From UBA4416 sp020846025 (GTDB taxonomy: Bacteria > Bacteroidota > Bacteroidia > B-17B0 > Aurantibacillaceae), in NCBI GenBank assembly GCA_963169295.1, contig CAUJDD010000117.1, positions 1 through 64,000 on the forward strand: a stretch of DNA of 64,000 nucleotides, written 5' to 3'. The translations under genes were made by a program, and so were the position numbers. Shown here piece by piece: positions 8,556-16,443 of the stretch. The notes under the pieces were generated by a model. It saw only the letters and a program-made list of their open reading frames with translations, searched no databases and was not told where the DNA came from. Numbering within the stretch: position 1 is the first letter of the stretch; every line of letters begins with the position of its first letter.

Positions 8556-10034
8556 TTACTTAGCAGTTGGAATAAATTCATCAATATTTCTTGAAGGATG
8601 TGATAACGAGTAATAATCGATATACTCGCCTTTGTATCCAAGGATTTTAAAGAAAACTCTGTGAAACAGAGTTTCATAAGCTCTTGTTAGACGAATCAAT
8701 TCAACCATTTCATCTCTGTCTATTTTACCGAATGAAGAATGTGCCATTTTATTTCTAGCTTTCATCGCTTCTTTTTCGACATTGCCAACTTTTAAGCCAA
8801 TAATTTCGAGCATCATCTCTACTTTTTCATTTGACCCACGTTGAGCGGCAGATCTAATTTTATTAGCGATTTTTTCTTTAGATGGATGAGTACCTAATGC
8901 TTCAATTATTAAGTTAAGGCCTGGTTCAATCAATGTTTGAAATTCTTTATGTTCAACGTAATAATGCTTTACTTCTTTATGTTCTTTTAAAATAAATTCA
9001 GCCAACGTTTCAATGGCACTTGATAAAATAGGTAGATTTGTACCCACAGAAGAATACCGTGCAATCCAGTATTTCCAAATGGCACCACCCAATCTTAATT
9101 TTTCATGTAATTTTAAATATTCCGGAAGCAAAGCATTTAGTATATTTTCAGCTTGATTCTTGAAATGACCGCTTATAACTGATGGTGGTAGACTACCTTG
9201 ATTACATTTACTAACGACGTTATCTCCCCAAGGATTTTTGAAATCTAATGAAATTACTTCGGATGATGCCCCATAGTATGTGCTTCCGATATGTAGTAGT
9301 TGTGTTCCAAAAACAAAACTGACTAACTCTTTAATCGCAGTTCTTTCTTCAAGGACTGGCAAACGCTTGAATGTTTTACGATATTCTATGCATAAATTAA
9401 AAGACCATGAGGGGCCAAAGTCTTCTGGAACTTTTGCAACAATAACATCAAAATCATCGGTTGCTATAATTAAAAAATCCCTAGCAGATCCACTGGCTTT
9501 TGTCACCCCTGATATTTCTTCAGGATCAACTTCCATCCTTGCTTTAATATATTTTCTATCAACAGATCTTTTAGTTGCTCTTGAGAAAAAAACCTCAGAT
9601 TTTCCTGACAAAAACCAATCCTGTATAGATTCATAACCTTTATCGGGTTCATAATAAAATTTCTCAACACTATCTAGTAGTAAGTCGGCCTCAAATCTAA
9701 TTTGTTGAGGTTCTAGAGAAATAACTGAACAAGTGTAGTTACCAATGAGAATACCATGAATTTTGTATTTAAATATTCCCTCTAAACTATAACCATAAAT
9801 ATTTTCATGTTCCACTACTGTACCTGGAGTACCTATTTTAATTGGTTCAAGCTGCTTATCATTTTCAATTAGTCCGCTGATTTTAGCTTTTAATTTGAAA
9901 TGAGAATCACGTACAATTTTAATTACACATTCACTAGGTAGATTGTAATGTCCGTTTTCAAAAGAAATATTAGTGATTTCTATATTTTCAAAAAACTCCC
10001 ATTCACGATGTGATTGATAGAATGTATTTTTCAT
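8556..10034 (-). CDS. ApeA-like HEPN protein
   Basis: I choose the ATG at 10034 (MKNTFYQSHREWEFF). The frame stays open to 10274 but enters a GC-rich, non-coding-looking tract. The resulting 492-residue protein has a long beta-rich N-terminal part. Its C-terminal helical domain contains RNKMAH, which matches the R-x4-H catalytic motif of HEPN ribonucleases, within the segment MKARNKMAHSSFGKID. The two-part layout and size match ApeA, an anti-phage HEPN protein that blocks translation after infection. The assignment rests on architecture and motif only. It is probably co-transcribed with the DUF4238 gene. Confidence 0.6.
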   Translation of the reverse strand: MKNTFYQSHREWEFFENIEITNISFENGHYNLPSECVIKIVRDSHFKLKAKISGLIENDKQLEPIKIGTPGTVVEHENIYGYSLEGIFKYKIHGILIGNYTCSVISLEPQQIRFEADLLLDSVEKFYYEPDKGYESIQDWFLSGKSEVFFSRATKRSVDRKYIKARMEVDPEEISGVTKASGSARDFLIIATDDFDVIVAKVPEDFGPSWSFNLCIEYRKTFKRLPVLEERTAIKELVSFVFGTQLLHIGSTYYGASSEVISLDFKNPWGDNVVSKCNQGSLPPSVISGHFKNQAENILNALLPEYLKLHEKLRLGGAIWKYWIARYSSVGTNLPILSSAIETLAEFILKEHKEVKHYYVEHKEFQTLIEPGLNLIIEALGTHPSKEKIANKIRSAAQRGSNEKVEMMLEIIGLKVGNVEKEAMKARNKMAHSSFGKIDRDEMVELIRLTRAYETLFHRVFFKILGYKGEYIDYYSLSHPSRNIDEFIPTAK

Positions 10035-10338
10035 TGGAATTATTATAAAATGAGTTGTAAGGAAGACTGTAATTGTTGTAGTATTAAATATACTAAATAG
10101 TTTGTAAAAAAGGTAAAAGCGCCTGCGGCGTGCGGTGGGGAGAGGTTGCAAAAAAGGAATGAGTGAGGTTTCAGTAGGCGATAGCCTAAACTGAACCGAA
10201 TGAATGACTGGTTTGCAAACCGATGTGCGGCGAGCCTCCTGCGAGTGGAGCGAGGGTGTGCAGCCCGGGAGCATGAGGAGGATACGACGAATGCGGGGGC
10301 AACCCCTGTAGCGTGTGGCAAAAACTACCCCCCTTCAT

Positions 10339-10357
10339 TTCCCCCTTGAAGGGGGAA
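10339..10357. repeat. Palindromic C/G-run interspersed repeat, copy 1
   Basis: TTCCCCCTT-G-AAGGGGGAA has nine-base perfect arms. A very similar palindrome (CCCCCTTCAAAGGGGG) lies at 22615-22630 inside two overlapping genes, suggesting a short dispersed repeat family. Confidence 0.6.
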
Positions 10358-10391
10358 TGGCAATAATGTATGCCACACTTCCACTACACGA

Positions 10392-10440
10392 GTGCATTTT
10401 TGTTGCCTTAATTCATTGCAATTAAAAAACAAAAATGCAC
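10392..10440. repeat. Perfect 13-bp inverted repeat
   Basis: GTGCATTTTTGTT at 10392-10404 pairs perfectly with AACAAAAATGCAC at 10428-10440 across a 23-base loop. It lies in the non-coding tract and has no T tail typical of terminators. Confidence 0.7.
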
Positions 10441-10663
10441 GAAGCCCGAGCGACCCAGCAGGCGAGCTGAAAAGTTGGTAGCCGGTGGACTGAAAGCTGC
10501 TGAAATGAATGAAGTGAAATGGCACCCAGTGGAAGTAGTGAAACGGATGTAACGGGTGAAAAATGGAACGAAATGAATGAAGCTGCTTGAAGGACAAAGG
10601 AGGCTACCGTGACGAGGCACGTGAAACGAGCAAAAAATGTGACAAACCCACAGCCCTAAAGGG

Positions 10664-10719
10664 CAAAATAGCTTTTGCTTAAAGCCTTGAAAAGACTAGC
10701 TAAAGCAAAGGCTATTTTG
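10664..10719. repeat. 17-bp inverted repeat, candidate oriT or regulatory hairpin
   Basis: CAAAATAGCTTTTGCTT (10664-10680) pairs with AAGCAAAGGCTATTTTG (10703-10719) with 16 of 17 positions matching and a 22-base loop. Its size resembles the inverted repeats beside nic sites, but no relaxase gene is present to support that. Confidence 0.5.
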
Positions 10720-10873
10720 GTTTGGCGCAATTTGTTGCTTGAACCTGCCGAGGAACACCACTTTACCTGTTTTTAGTTTTTGAGATACCGTTTGTTGGGT
10801 ATTTTAATTAAATGCTATGGATTATAGCAAGTTCTAAAAAGATTTGTTCTTATCTTTCAATCATTAAAATTAT

Positions 10874-11101
10874 TTGATGAAATTACTGAGCGAAGATTTA
10901 TTAAAAGAATATGGTTTTATAGAAAATTCTGAAAAGTCAAAACCACATATTAAAATATTTACGAGAAATAAAATAGATATAACTGTTAAAGTTGACGGTT
11001 TTTTTTACACCAACATGGGTTTTGATTATCCTTTGAAAGATTCAGCAGCTTTGAGGAAAATCTATAAAGAATTAAGAAATGAAGAGTTAAAGCCTATTTA
11101 A
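10874..11101 (+). CDS. Small hypothetical protein
   Basis: The 75-residue product (MMKLLSEDLLKEYGF...) is charged, has no membrane helix, and ends ELRNEELKPI. An alternative start is the second Met, at 10877. It is the only plus-strand gene in this stretch and is preceded by ordinary AT-rich DNA. The sequence reads like a genuine small alpha/beta protein: hydrophobic strands alternate with charged loops, as in NKIDITVKVDGFFYTNMGFD. I do not recognise a family. Confidence 0.55.
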   Translation: MMKLLSEDLLKEYGFIENSEKSKPHIKIFTRNKIDITVKVDGFFYTNMGFDYPLKDSAALRKIYKELRNEELKPI

Positions 11102-11156
11102 CTATTGTCTAATAAATATTTATGTAAACAGACAATCTACATATTTGAACTCTATA

Positions 11157-12620
11157 TCAATTCACACTTTTTGAAAATAGTGCATCAAGTTCATTTTTCC
11201 AATCCAGTTTGTCTAATGCGTTACAGGCATGAAATGCATTAATAAACATTGAACTCGTTGCTCTTAGGTCATTATTACATGCTGCTATTGCTTTGAGGTA
11301 AAGTTCTTTACTTTTATCAAAATCATTCAGATATAAATAAGCTTCTGCCTTTGTAGCAATTTCCCAAAAATCGTTATTTGCACTTTTTTCGCAGTGGTCT
11401 ATAGAAAGCGCAGCAAATTTTTTTGTTTTCGATAAATCCTGATTGTCTTCCATTAAGTTCAAAAAAGCCAGATTAATCCCATGATAATAAATTTGCTTAC
11501 TGTTGCTGCTTTTTAAAGCGCTATTTAGACCATTTTCGTACCAAGTTTTAGATAATTCTAAGTATTTTGTTTCACACTCAATGAGATATTTTCTTTTATA
11601 GCGTCCTGCAAGTATTCCCATTAAGTCACTACTCTCTTTTATTTTTTCAGAAGACTCGATAATTTTTATAGCTTCGTCTAGTTTGCCAATCCCTTCAAGC
11701 GCAAAAATATAATTCCTTAGATTTGAAAGGTCTAATTGATTCACTTTGTGTTGCAATCGTTTTACTGTATCATTATAGTTTCCAATCAAATTATTTAGAT
11801 CTTCAGGGTTAGCGCTTTTTAAAAAGGAAGAATTATTTGAAAGAGCACTCTTAATTATCAAGAAAGAAGTATCATCCACCGATATTGGTTTTACCATTGA
11901 AATATGATTGCCTGTCGTATAACTTCTGAACTCTTCCGGGAATGGCTCCAAACTAGACAGAACGGGAACAAATTCATCCAATTCCCCAGCAACAGTCTTG
12001 AAATAAAATGGATACTTAGCATTGAATTTCTTATTCCAGTCACTTCTTAAACTTTTAATAAAGATGCCTTCATAATCCATATCACTTATTTGATTCTTAA
12101 ACCATCGAAAAGCCCATGCTTTCTTGAGGCCACCACTTGGTGTGCCAAATAAAAGAATGTGAGATATTTTATTGATGTCGTCCAAGTTTAAAACTGCTCT
12201 CTGTATAACAAGGCCGCCCATACTATGACCGATTAAAACTACCCGTGAATAGCTTTCAAATAATATTTCCAAATTTGTCTTTAAGTAATTTGAAACTTTA
12301 TTTAAATCAGGAGTTGCTGCCCAAACACCTCTTCCAATGTTTGGCATTAAATCTGTAGAATAACCAACACTGATAATATCCCAACCCTTTAATTCATGTT
12401 CTTCTATTATAAACTGAGGCAATGGATTAAAAGTTTCTTCAGGATTTCCACAAAAACCATGAACAAAACAAATAATATTTTCGTGTCCTTCAGATCGATA
12501 TGGAACAATAACCCCTCTATTATCTCCCTTTACAGATGTTAATAGTTTACCTAGTGCAATTTTTGCAATTCCTTTTGCTGCAGACACTGCAGTATCGGAT
12601 AAAACTTTTGGAAAAATCAT
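11157..12620 (-). CDS. Alpha/beta hydrolase with C-terminal TPR-like repeats
   Basis: The 487-residue protein has a serine-hydrolase domain in the first half. It shows an oxyanion-type CFVHGFCGN (about residues 51-59), the nucleophile elbow IGHSMGGL (about 128-135), an Asp in ELDEFVP and a His in TTGNHISM, which would complete a Ser-Asp-His triad. The second half (about 270-487) is helical with TPR-like repeats such as KAEAYLYLNDFDKSKELYLKA. There is no signal peptide, so action on intracellular lipids or proteins is likely. It is the last gene of a tight seven-gene operon full of TIR domains. The best inference is that it is the effector triggered by their signal. Lipase, esterase and protease activities all remain possible. 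Confidence 0.75.
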   Translation of the reverse strand: MIFPKVLSDTAVSAAKGIAKIALGKLLTSVKGDNRGVIVPYRSEGHENIICFVHGFCGNPEETFNPLPQFIIEEHELKGWDIISVGYSTDLMPNIGRGVWAATPDLNKVSNYLKTNLEILFESYSRVVLIGHSMGGLVIQRAVLNLDDINKISHILLFGTPSGGLKKAWAFRWFKNQISDMDYEGIFIKSLRSDWNKKFNAKYPFYFKTVAGELDEFVPVLSSLEPFPEEFRSYTTGNHISMVKPISVDDTSFLIIKSALSNNSSFLKSANPEDLNNLIGNYNDTVKRLQHKVNQLDLSNLRNYIFALEGIGKLDEAIKIIESSEKIKESSDLMGILAGRYKRKYLIECETKYLELSKTWYENGLNSALKSSNSKQIYYHGINLAFLNLMEDNQDLSKTKKFAALSIDHCEKSANNDFWEIATKAEAYLYLNDFDKSKELYLKAIAACNNDLRATSSMFINAFHACNALDKLDWKNELDALFSKSVN

Positions 12621-12641
12621 AAATTTTTTCTTAATTATATA

Positions 12642-13181
12642 TTATTGCCATTTATCACCTGATCTATTATTCACGAAACTTGGATAAGAATTATCTGGTA
12701 TAATTAATTTTCTATTTAGAAAGGCGTCATGAATCCACTTTTGAACGGTGTCTGGATCATTTGACCAATTATAAATTTTCGCGTAATTATTAACCAAGTT
12801 TGAATATAATCTTGGTGGAATTGTATAAGGATTATATTTGTTTTGACTGTAGAGAGGATATGTTGGTAATATTATTCCGACTAATCCAGATCGGGAATTG
12901 AAAGCGGTGTTCCGAATGCTTGAACTAATTTCCCAATCAACATGTTTTCGTTGCCAAGTGTTTGCTCCAATTAACACAACTGTGACAGTAGAGTCTCTTA
13001 AATATTCATCTCTAATTTTTTGACGAACTGTTTCTGTTGCTATATTATTTGAAATGTCATTTTCTTGTACCGAACGTGATACTAATACCTCAAAGGTTGA
13101 ATGAAATAATCTTTCAAATTCGTTTTTATAAGCTATATCAGCTGAATGAAAACTGATAAATACATTGTGTTTTTGTGACAT
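12642..13181 (-). CDS. TIR-like (DUF1863/ThsB type) protein
   Basis: The 179-residue protein begins HNVFISFHSADIAYKNEF, the first strand and loop of a TIR-like fold. It continues with SVQENDISNN, a TVTVVLIGANTWQRKHVDW strand-turn, and WEISSSI, where the Glu is at the usual catalytic position of NAD-cleaving TIR domains. The layout with GLVGIILPTYP after the Glu helix matches the MTH538/ThsB group. ThsB proteins make a cyclic ADP-ribose-type signal in Thoeris defence. It lies 21 bases upstream of the hydrolase gene in the same operon. Confidence 0.75.
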   Translation of the reverse strand: MSQKHNVFISFHSADIAYKNEFERLFHSTFEVLVSRSVQENDISNNIATETVRQKIRDEYLRDSTVTVVLIGANTWQRKHVDWEISSSIRNTAFNSRSGLVGIILPTYPLYSQNKYNPYTIPPRLYSNLVNNYAKIYNWSNDPDTVQKWIHDAFLNRKLIIPDNSYPSFVNNRSGDKWQ

Positions 13182-13190
13182 ATTATATTT

Positions 13191-13718
13191 TTATTTGTTT
13201 AACCATTCGTTTAACCATAGCTTATTACCATTAGGATAGAATACAGCCCAATCTTTCTTTGTACCCCCGTTGTTTTCTCCTTCCTTAATGAACCCATAAG
13301 TTTTGTAATATTCTCGTTCATCCCAAGTGCTTTCATAATTTAGTAAAGGGAGAATCAATGTATTTTCATATCCTATGAAACCATCTCCTAAGCCAAGTTC
13401 CCATGGCATCCAATGGGATTCATTACTATTTGGCGTTGCAAGTAAAATGAATTTTTGACAGTTTTGAATTCTCCTTCTTAATATATCTGCAGTAGTATAA
13501 TCAGGAGGATTAGGAAGTAATTCGTCTAAGTAGTCAATATAAACGTTTATTCCTTGCATTATCAGAAACCCTACGATTTCTTGAACATATTCTAAATCTT
13601 TTCTTCTGTATGACAAAAATATTCTCTTATTCGAAGAGATTTTACCCCACGATTCATTTAGAGTAGAGACTCCTCTATAATTTTTTACAGATAGTTTGTT
13701 AAAAGTTAAATATGACAT
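13191..13718 (-). CDS. TIR domain protein
   Basis: The 175-residue protein has about 28 leading residues before RIFLSYRRKDLEYVQEIV, a canonical TIR first strand and BB-loop start. INVYIDYLDE follows, then KFILLATPNSNESHWMPWELGLG, whose W-x-x-W-E-L places a Glu at the catalytic position. ILPLLNYE provides the next strand. It is the most classical TIR of the cluster. The spacing to its neighbours is one base upstream and nine downstream, so it is certainly operonic. The expected activity is NAD cleavage or second-messenger synthesis, inferred from family knowledge. Confidence 0.8.
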   Translation of the reverse strand: MSYLTFNKLSVKNYRGVSTLNESWGKISSNKRIFLSYRRKDLEYVQEIVGFLIMQGINVYIDYLDELLPNPPDYTTADILRRRIQNCQKFILLATPNSNESHWMPWELGLGDGFIGYENTLILPLLNYESTWDEREYYKTYGFIKEGENNGGTKKDWAVFYPNGNKLWLNEWLNK

Positions 13719-13719
13719 T

Positions 13720-14931
13720 TTATTTCAAAAGTTCCGTTAGTTTTTCTTTACCATTTAAATAAGTGTTTCGTTCCCAATCTATATTTACTAGTTGTAAAAA
13801 TTTATTTTCAAATTCATCCGCTTTTGAATTTCCAACTGAAAAATAGCAATGCGCTAATGTGGCAAAAACCCATTTGTCTGGATTTTTTATAAATTCTTCT
13901 GAGCTAATTAATTCTTCCAATATAGCAATAATATTCTTCCTTGTCTTTTGTGCTTCAACTTTTGAATATATTATTTCGTTTTCGTCTGTTTCAATTTTAG
14001 CTTTTAGATTAAGGCAAAGAGCATAATTTTCCCCAGTGTAATAGTTGTTGTTAATTTTATAACCTTTACCATAATTTTCGATTGCTCTATTGAGGTATTC
14101 TATATCCCTAGTCAAATTGTACAAGTTCTTATAGATGGCACCCGTTATACCTAGTGTTTCAGGATCATTTGATGGATGTAATTCTTCTATAATAGTTAAG
14201 GCGTCAGTAAGAGCAACACTTTCCGATGGCTTTTTAGATTTATAAGTGCTTAAAGCTAATTGTTGAATAAAAAATGGTTCGTTAGGCAGAATTGTTTTTG
14301 CTTTATTCCAAAATTTTGAAGCGTTTTCGAATTCGCCTTTTGACATATGATTTTTTGCCGTTTCAGTAATAGCAAATATGTGTTTTTCTTTCTCAGCTAG
14401 CACTGCTACTATTTTTTCATATTCGTCATCTGGAAGTTTTGGTGGAGTAATTGTAGTGAGATACTCATATAATGGACTATCTACAAATTGATTTTTTGAT
14501 ATTTGATTTATTAATTCTGTTAATTCTCTAACACATCTCTCAGATTCATCTTTACCGATATCCTCACCTAAATGATTATATGAAAACATTCTAGTATGAT
14601 CTAAATCAAAGGGAATTTTACCTCGTTTTTCTTTTAAAATAATTGTAGAAAAAGGACGTACTGCGTGTCTGATACCTAGTTCATAAATTGCATTTGGATT
14701 GTATGTTGAAATATCGGCAATTACTAAATCTGATTGAATTAATAAAGCATACATGCTTCTGTCTATTAATCCGCTATCTTGAATTTCATCTGCTCTCACG
14801 CATTGATAACCTGCGTTTATAACAGCTGGTTGTATGATATTTTTATAAGTTTGATCAAGGTTAAGAGATTCACCTGTTGATGGGTCTGTTTTTTTTCCAA
14901 ATCCCATAATTACGAAACATGTTTTTTGCAT
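13720..14931 (-). CDS. Nucleoside-deoxyribosyltransferase-like domain with TPR/TRAFs-binding-type region
   Basis: The 403-residue protein opens with CFVIMGFGKKTD. It continues with AGYQCVRADEI, LVIADISTYNPNAIYELGIRHA and STIIL, the pattern of nucleoside 2-deoxyribosyltransferase-like domains (about 1-150), with a Glu in the YELG motif. The remaining 250 residues are helical TPR-like repeats resembling the region annotated as a MAP3K TRAFs-binding domain. Such domains act on nucleotides or NAD-related glycosidic bonds and occur in conflict systems. It sits centrally in the TIR operon and may be a further nucleotide-processing sensor. Which molecule it acts on cannot be read from the sequence. 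Confidence 0.75.
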   Translation of the reverse strand: MQKTCFVIMGFGKKTDPSTGESLNLDQTYKNIIQPAVINAGYQCVRADEIQDSGLIDRSMYALLIQSDLVIADISTYNPNAIYELGIRHAVRPFSTIILKEKRGKIPFDLDHTRMFSYNHLGEDIGKDESERCVRELTELINQISKNQFVDSPLYEYLTTITPPKLPDDEYEKIVAVLAEKEKHIFAITETAKNHMSKGEFENASKFWNKAKTILPNEPFFIQQLALSTYKSKKPSESVALTDALTIIEELHPSNDPETLGITGAIYKNLYNLTRDIEYLNRAIENYGKGYKINNNYYTGENYALCLNLKAKIETDENEIIYSKVEAQKTRKNIIAILEELISSEEFIKNPDKWVFATLAHCYFSVGNSKADEFENKFLQLVNIDWERNTYLNGKEKLTELLK

Positions 14932-14940
14932 ATATTTTTT

Positions 14941-15330
14941 TTATTTAGTTGCTAATTCTTGTAATCTTTCTTCACTCCAAACATAAACATGTATGGAATT
15001 GTCTTTAAGAAATTTTGGTATTTTACCTTCTTCATCTTTTACTCGAATTGCATAAACAGGTTTGCCTCTTTGTAAAGTCATTTCTACTTCATGTTTTACC
15101 CATTTACTTTTATGAGTATGCTCACCTACGAAGACGATTGTTCTAGAAGTACCTTTAATAGATTTAGTAATTGCTTGTTTAATAACAATATCATCCTCGG
15201 TATCCCATCTTATTAATAAGTCTTGTACTTTGAATTTTAGATTGGGGTATCTGCTATTATGGGCTCTGCCTTTTATTTTTGCAACTGTATGTCTATTTGC
15301 TTCTGAAAAGCTAAAAAATGTAACTGCCAT
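14941..15330 (-). CDS. TIR-like (ThsB type) protein, compact
   Basis: I start at the ATG at 15330 (MAVTFFSFSEANRH), five bases past the upstream stop. An in-frame ATG at 15354 would overlap the previous gene by 20 bases and add eight residues. The 129-residue protein is a bare TIR-like domain. It has a TFFSFS first strand, SRTIVFVGEHTHKSKWVKHEVEMTLQ with Glu at the catalytic spot, and YAIRVKDEE after it. It lacks extra domains, so it may act as a signal-producing sensor subunit. The overlap supports translational coupling with the membrane-anchored TIR gene. Confidence 0.75.
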   Translation of the reverse strand: MAVTFFSFSEANRHTVAKIKGRAHNSRYPNLKFKVQDLLIRWDTEDDIVIKQAITKSIKGTSRTIVFVGEHTHKSKWVKHEVEMTLQRGKPVYAIRVKDEEGKIPKFLKDNSIHVYVWSEERLQELATK

Positions 15331-15334
15331 ATTT

Positions 15335-15859
15335 CTATTTTTTGATTGTTTCAATGATTGTTTTAGTATTGAATCCGACTATTATGTCAGCTTCATTTTT
15401 TATATAAGATGGAATAGATGTGGTATTCCATGGTCTTATTGCAATTATTTCTTTTCCCATTTCAGAAGCAATTTTAACTTCTTTTTTTATCCAAAAATTA
15501 TTTGCATAATCACCGGCAAGCACAAGTACTTTAGAACAGCCTCTAATTTTATTACGAATACCGTTTTCGATTTTACGAGTAGTTTGCTCATCTAATGCTT
15601 TTTCTTCGGGAATACTATGATTGTAATATTCAAAGCCATAATTGTTGAAATTTCTAATTAACGTTTTATAGTCTTTGTCATAATCCCAAGAATGACTAAT
15701 AAAAATTCTACGAGTAGGCTCTTTTTCATTATCTGAGCCGAACAAAAATTCAAACAGTTTAGTTAATAAATATGCAATTAAAACAGATCCGCCAACAACT
15801 AGTAAAAGTTGAAGCCAAACAGGAAATTCTTTATTTGTTTTATTATTTTGTTCAATCAT
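15335..15859 (-). CDS. Membrane-anchored TIR-like protein
   Basis: The 174-residue protein has a hydrophobic helix (about residues 13-34, VWLQLLLVVGGSVLIAYLL). A TIR-like domain follows, beginning RRIFISHSWDYDKDYKTLI and continuing through KVLVLAGDYANNFWIKKEV, whose Glu occupies the catalytic position, to IIAIRPWN. The N-terminal helix would place the domain on the inner face of the cytoplasmic membrane. Its start codon overlaps the stop of the first operon gene by four bases (ATGA). A membrane-bound sensor could detect a phage structural or envelope event; that is inference. Confidence 0.75.
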   Translation of the reverse strand: MIEQNNKTNKEFPVWLQLLLVVGGSVLIAYLLTKLFEFLFGSDNEKEPTRRIFISHSWDYDKDYKTLIRNFNNYGFEYYNHSIPEEKALDEQTTRKIENGIRNKIRGCSKVLVLAGDYANNFWIKKEVKIASEMGKEIIAIRPWNTTSIPSYIKNEADIIVGFNTKTIIETIKK

Positions 15860-16443
15860 GAAAGATATACTTTAGTTTTACTAGAAATTTCAGATGTTCT
15901 TTTATTAAACGCATCTTCAATATATTTTTCGGGATCTTGTAAGAAATCATCCCATTTTACTAGGACACAATAACGGTCTTCTTCCGCCCAAAAACATTTA
16001 TTATTTGGAATATAATAATTATAACTAAATTCTTTTATTGTAGTATTATCGTTTATATAGACATAATTGTGTGTTCCTCCACACTCTTTACAGATGCCGG
16101 AACCACCATAAATTTTATCATACATTTCAGGTAAAACAATGCCTAATATTCCACTTTTGGTATTATTTTCTCCATCGTATAGAGCAGCTTGTAATTCTCT
16201 CTTAATATATTTTTGCTCATTAAAACCCAAATTCTCAGCACTTCTTGTTCCTATTAGATGGATTAATACTGTTACTTTTGAGATATAATCCTCACGTAAT
16301 TTGCGAACTACATATTCTTCATCATTTGAATCGATAGCATCATCCAATGAATAATCCAAATAATCTATTTTTGGATTGTTCTGAATTTGTATTTTGTAGT
16401 CTTCGTCTTCTTTTTTAAAGGATATAAAACATTTTCTAGCCAT
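15856..16443 (-). CDS. TIR-like (DUF1863 type) protein with zinc-finger-like insert
   Basis: The 195-residue protein begins KCFISFKKEDEDYK. It then has TVLIHLIGTRSAENL, YIKRELQAALYDG with Glu at the catalytic position, and GILGIVLPEM, all consistent with the MTH538/ThsB-type fold. An insertion, GSGICKECGGTHNYVYI, contains a CxxC pair and a His that could bind metal. It is the first gene of the seven-gene operon. A copy of the repeated upstream motif lies about 280 bases before its start, which suggests promoter control at this point. Confidence 0.75.
   Translation of the reverse strand: MARKCFISFKKEDEDYKIQIQNNPKIDYLDYSLDDAIDSNDEEYVVRKLREDYISKVTVLIHLIGTRSAENLGFNEQKYIKRELQAALYDGENNTKSGILGIVLPEMYDKIYGGSGICKECGGTHNYVYINDNTTIKEFSYNYYIPNNKCFWAEEDRYCVLVKWDDFLQDPEKYIEDAFNKRTSEISSKTKVYLS

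Larger units (their letters stand above)
10035..10873. other. Structured GC-rich non-coding tract (candidate origin)
   Basis: About 840 bases hold no convincing gene; the open frames are short, low-complexity and mutually overlapping. The section 10120-10640 is visibly richer in G and C than the surrounding DNA. It contains a perfect palindrome at 10210-10221 (GGTTTGCAAACC), a C/G-run palindrome at 10339-10357 and two long inverted repeats at 10392-10440 and 10664-10719. Such a cluster fits an origin of transfer or replication, a structured RNA, or the relic of a lost mobilisation module. The sequence does not decide between these. Confidence 0.45.

Noticed and set aside
10035..10274. Upstream extension of the ApeA-like protein to 10274
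   Set aside because: The added 80 residues are low-complexity, Arg/Ser/Thr-rich and lie in the non-coding tract. The ATG at 10034 gives a normal start.
10043..10620. Several minus-strand open frames (10043-10321, 10325-10597, 10408-10620)
   Set aside because: They overlap one another in a GC-rich, palindrome-containing tract, are low in complexity and have no recognisable protein features. They look like chance frames in non-coding DNA.
10788..10799. Eighth copy of the upstream motif (TACCGTTTGTT)
   Set aside because: Only 11 bases match, the rest diverges, and the orientation relative to the nearest downstream gene is opposite to the other seven.
11104..11136. Terminator after the TIR operon (ATTGTCT...AGACAAT)
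   Set aside because: The arms are only seven bases, the loop is long and no U run follows on the minus strand, so it is not a convincing terminator.
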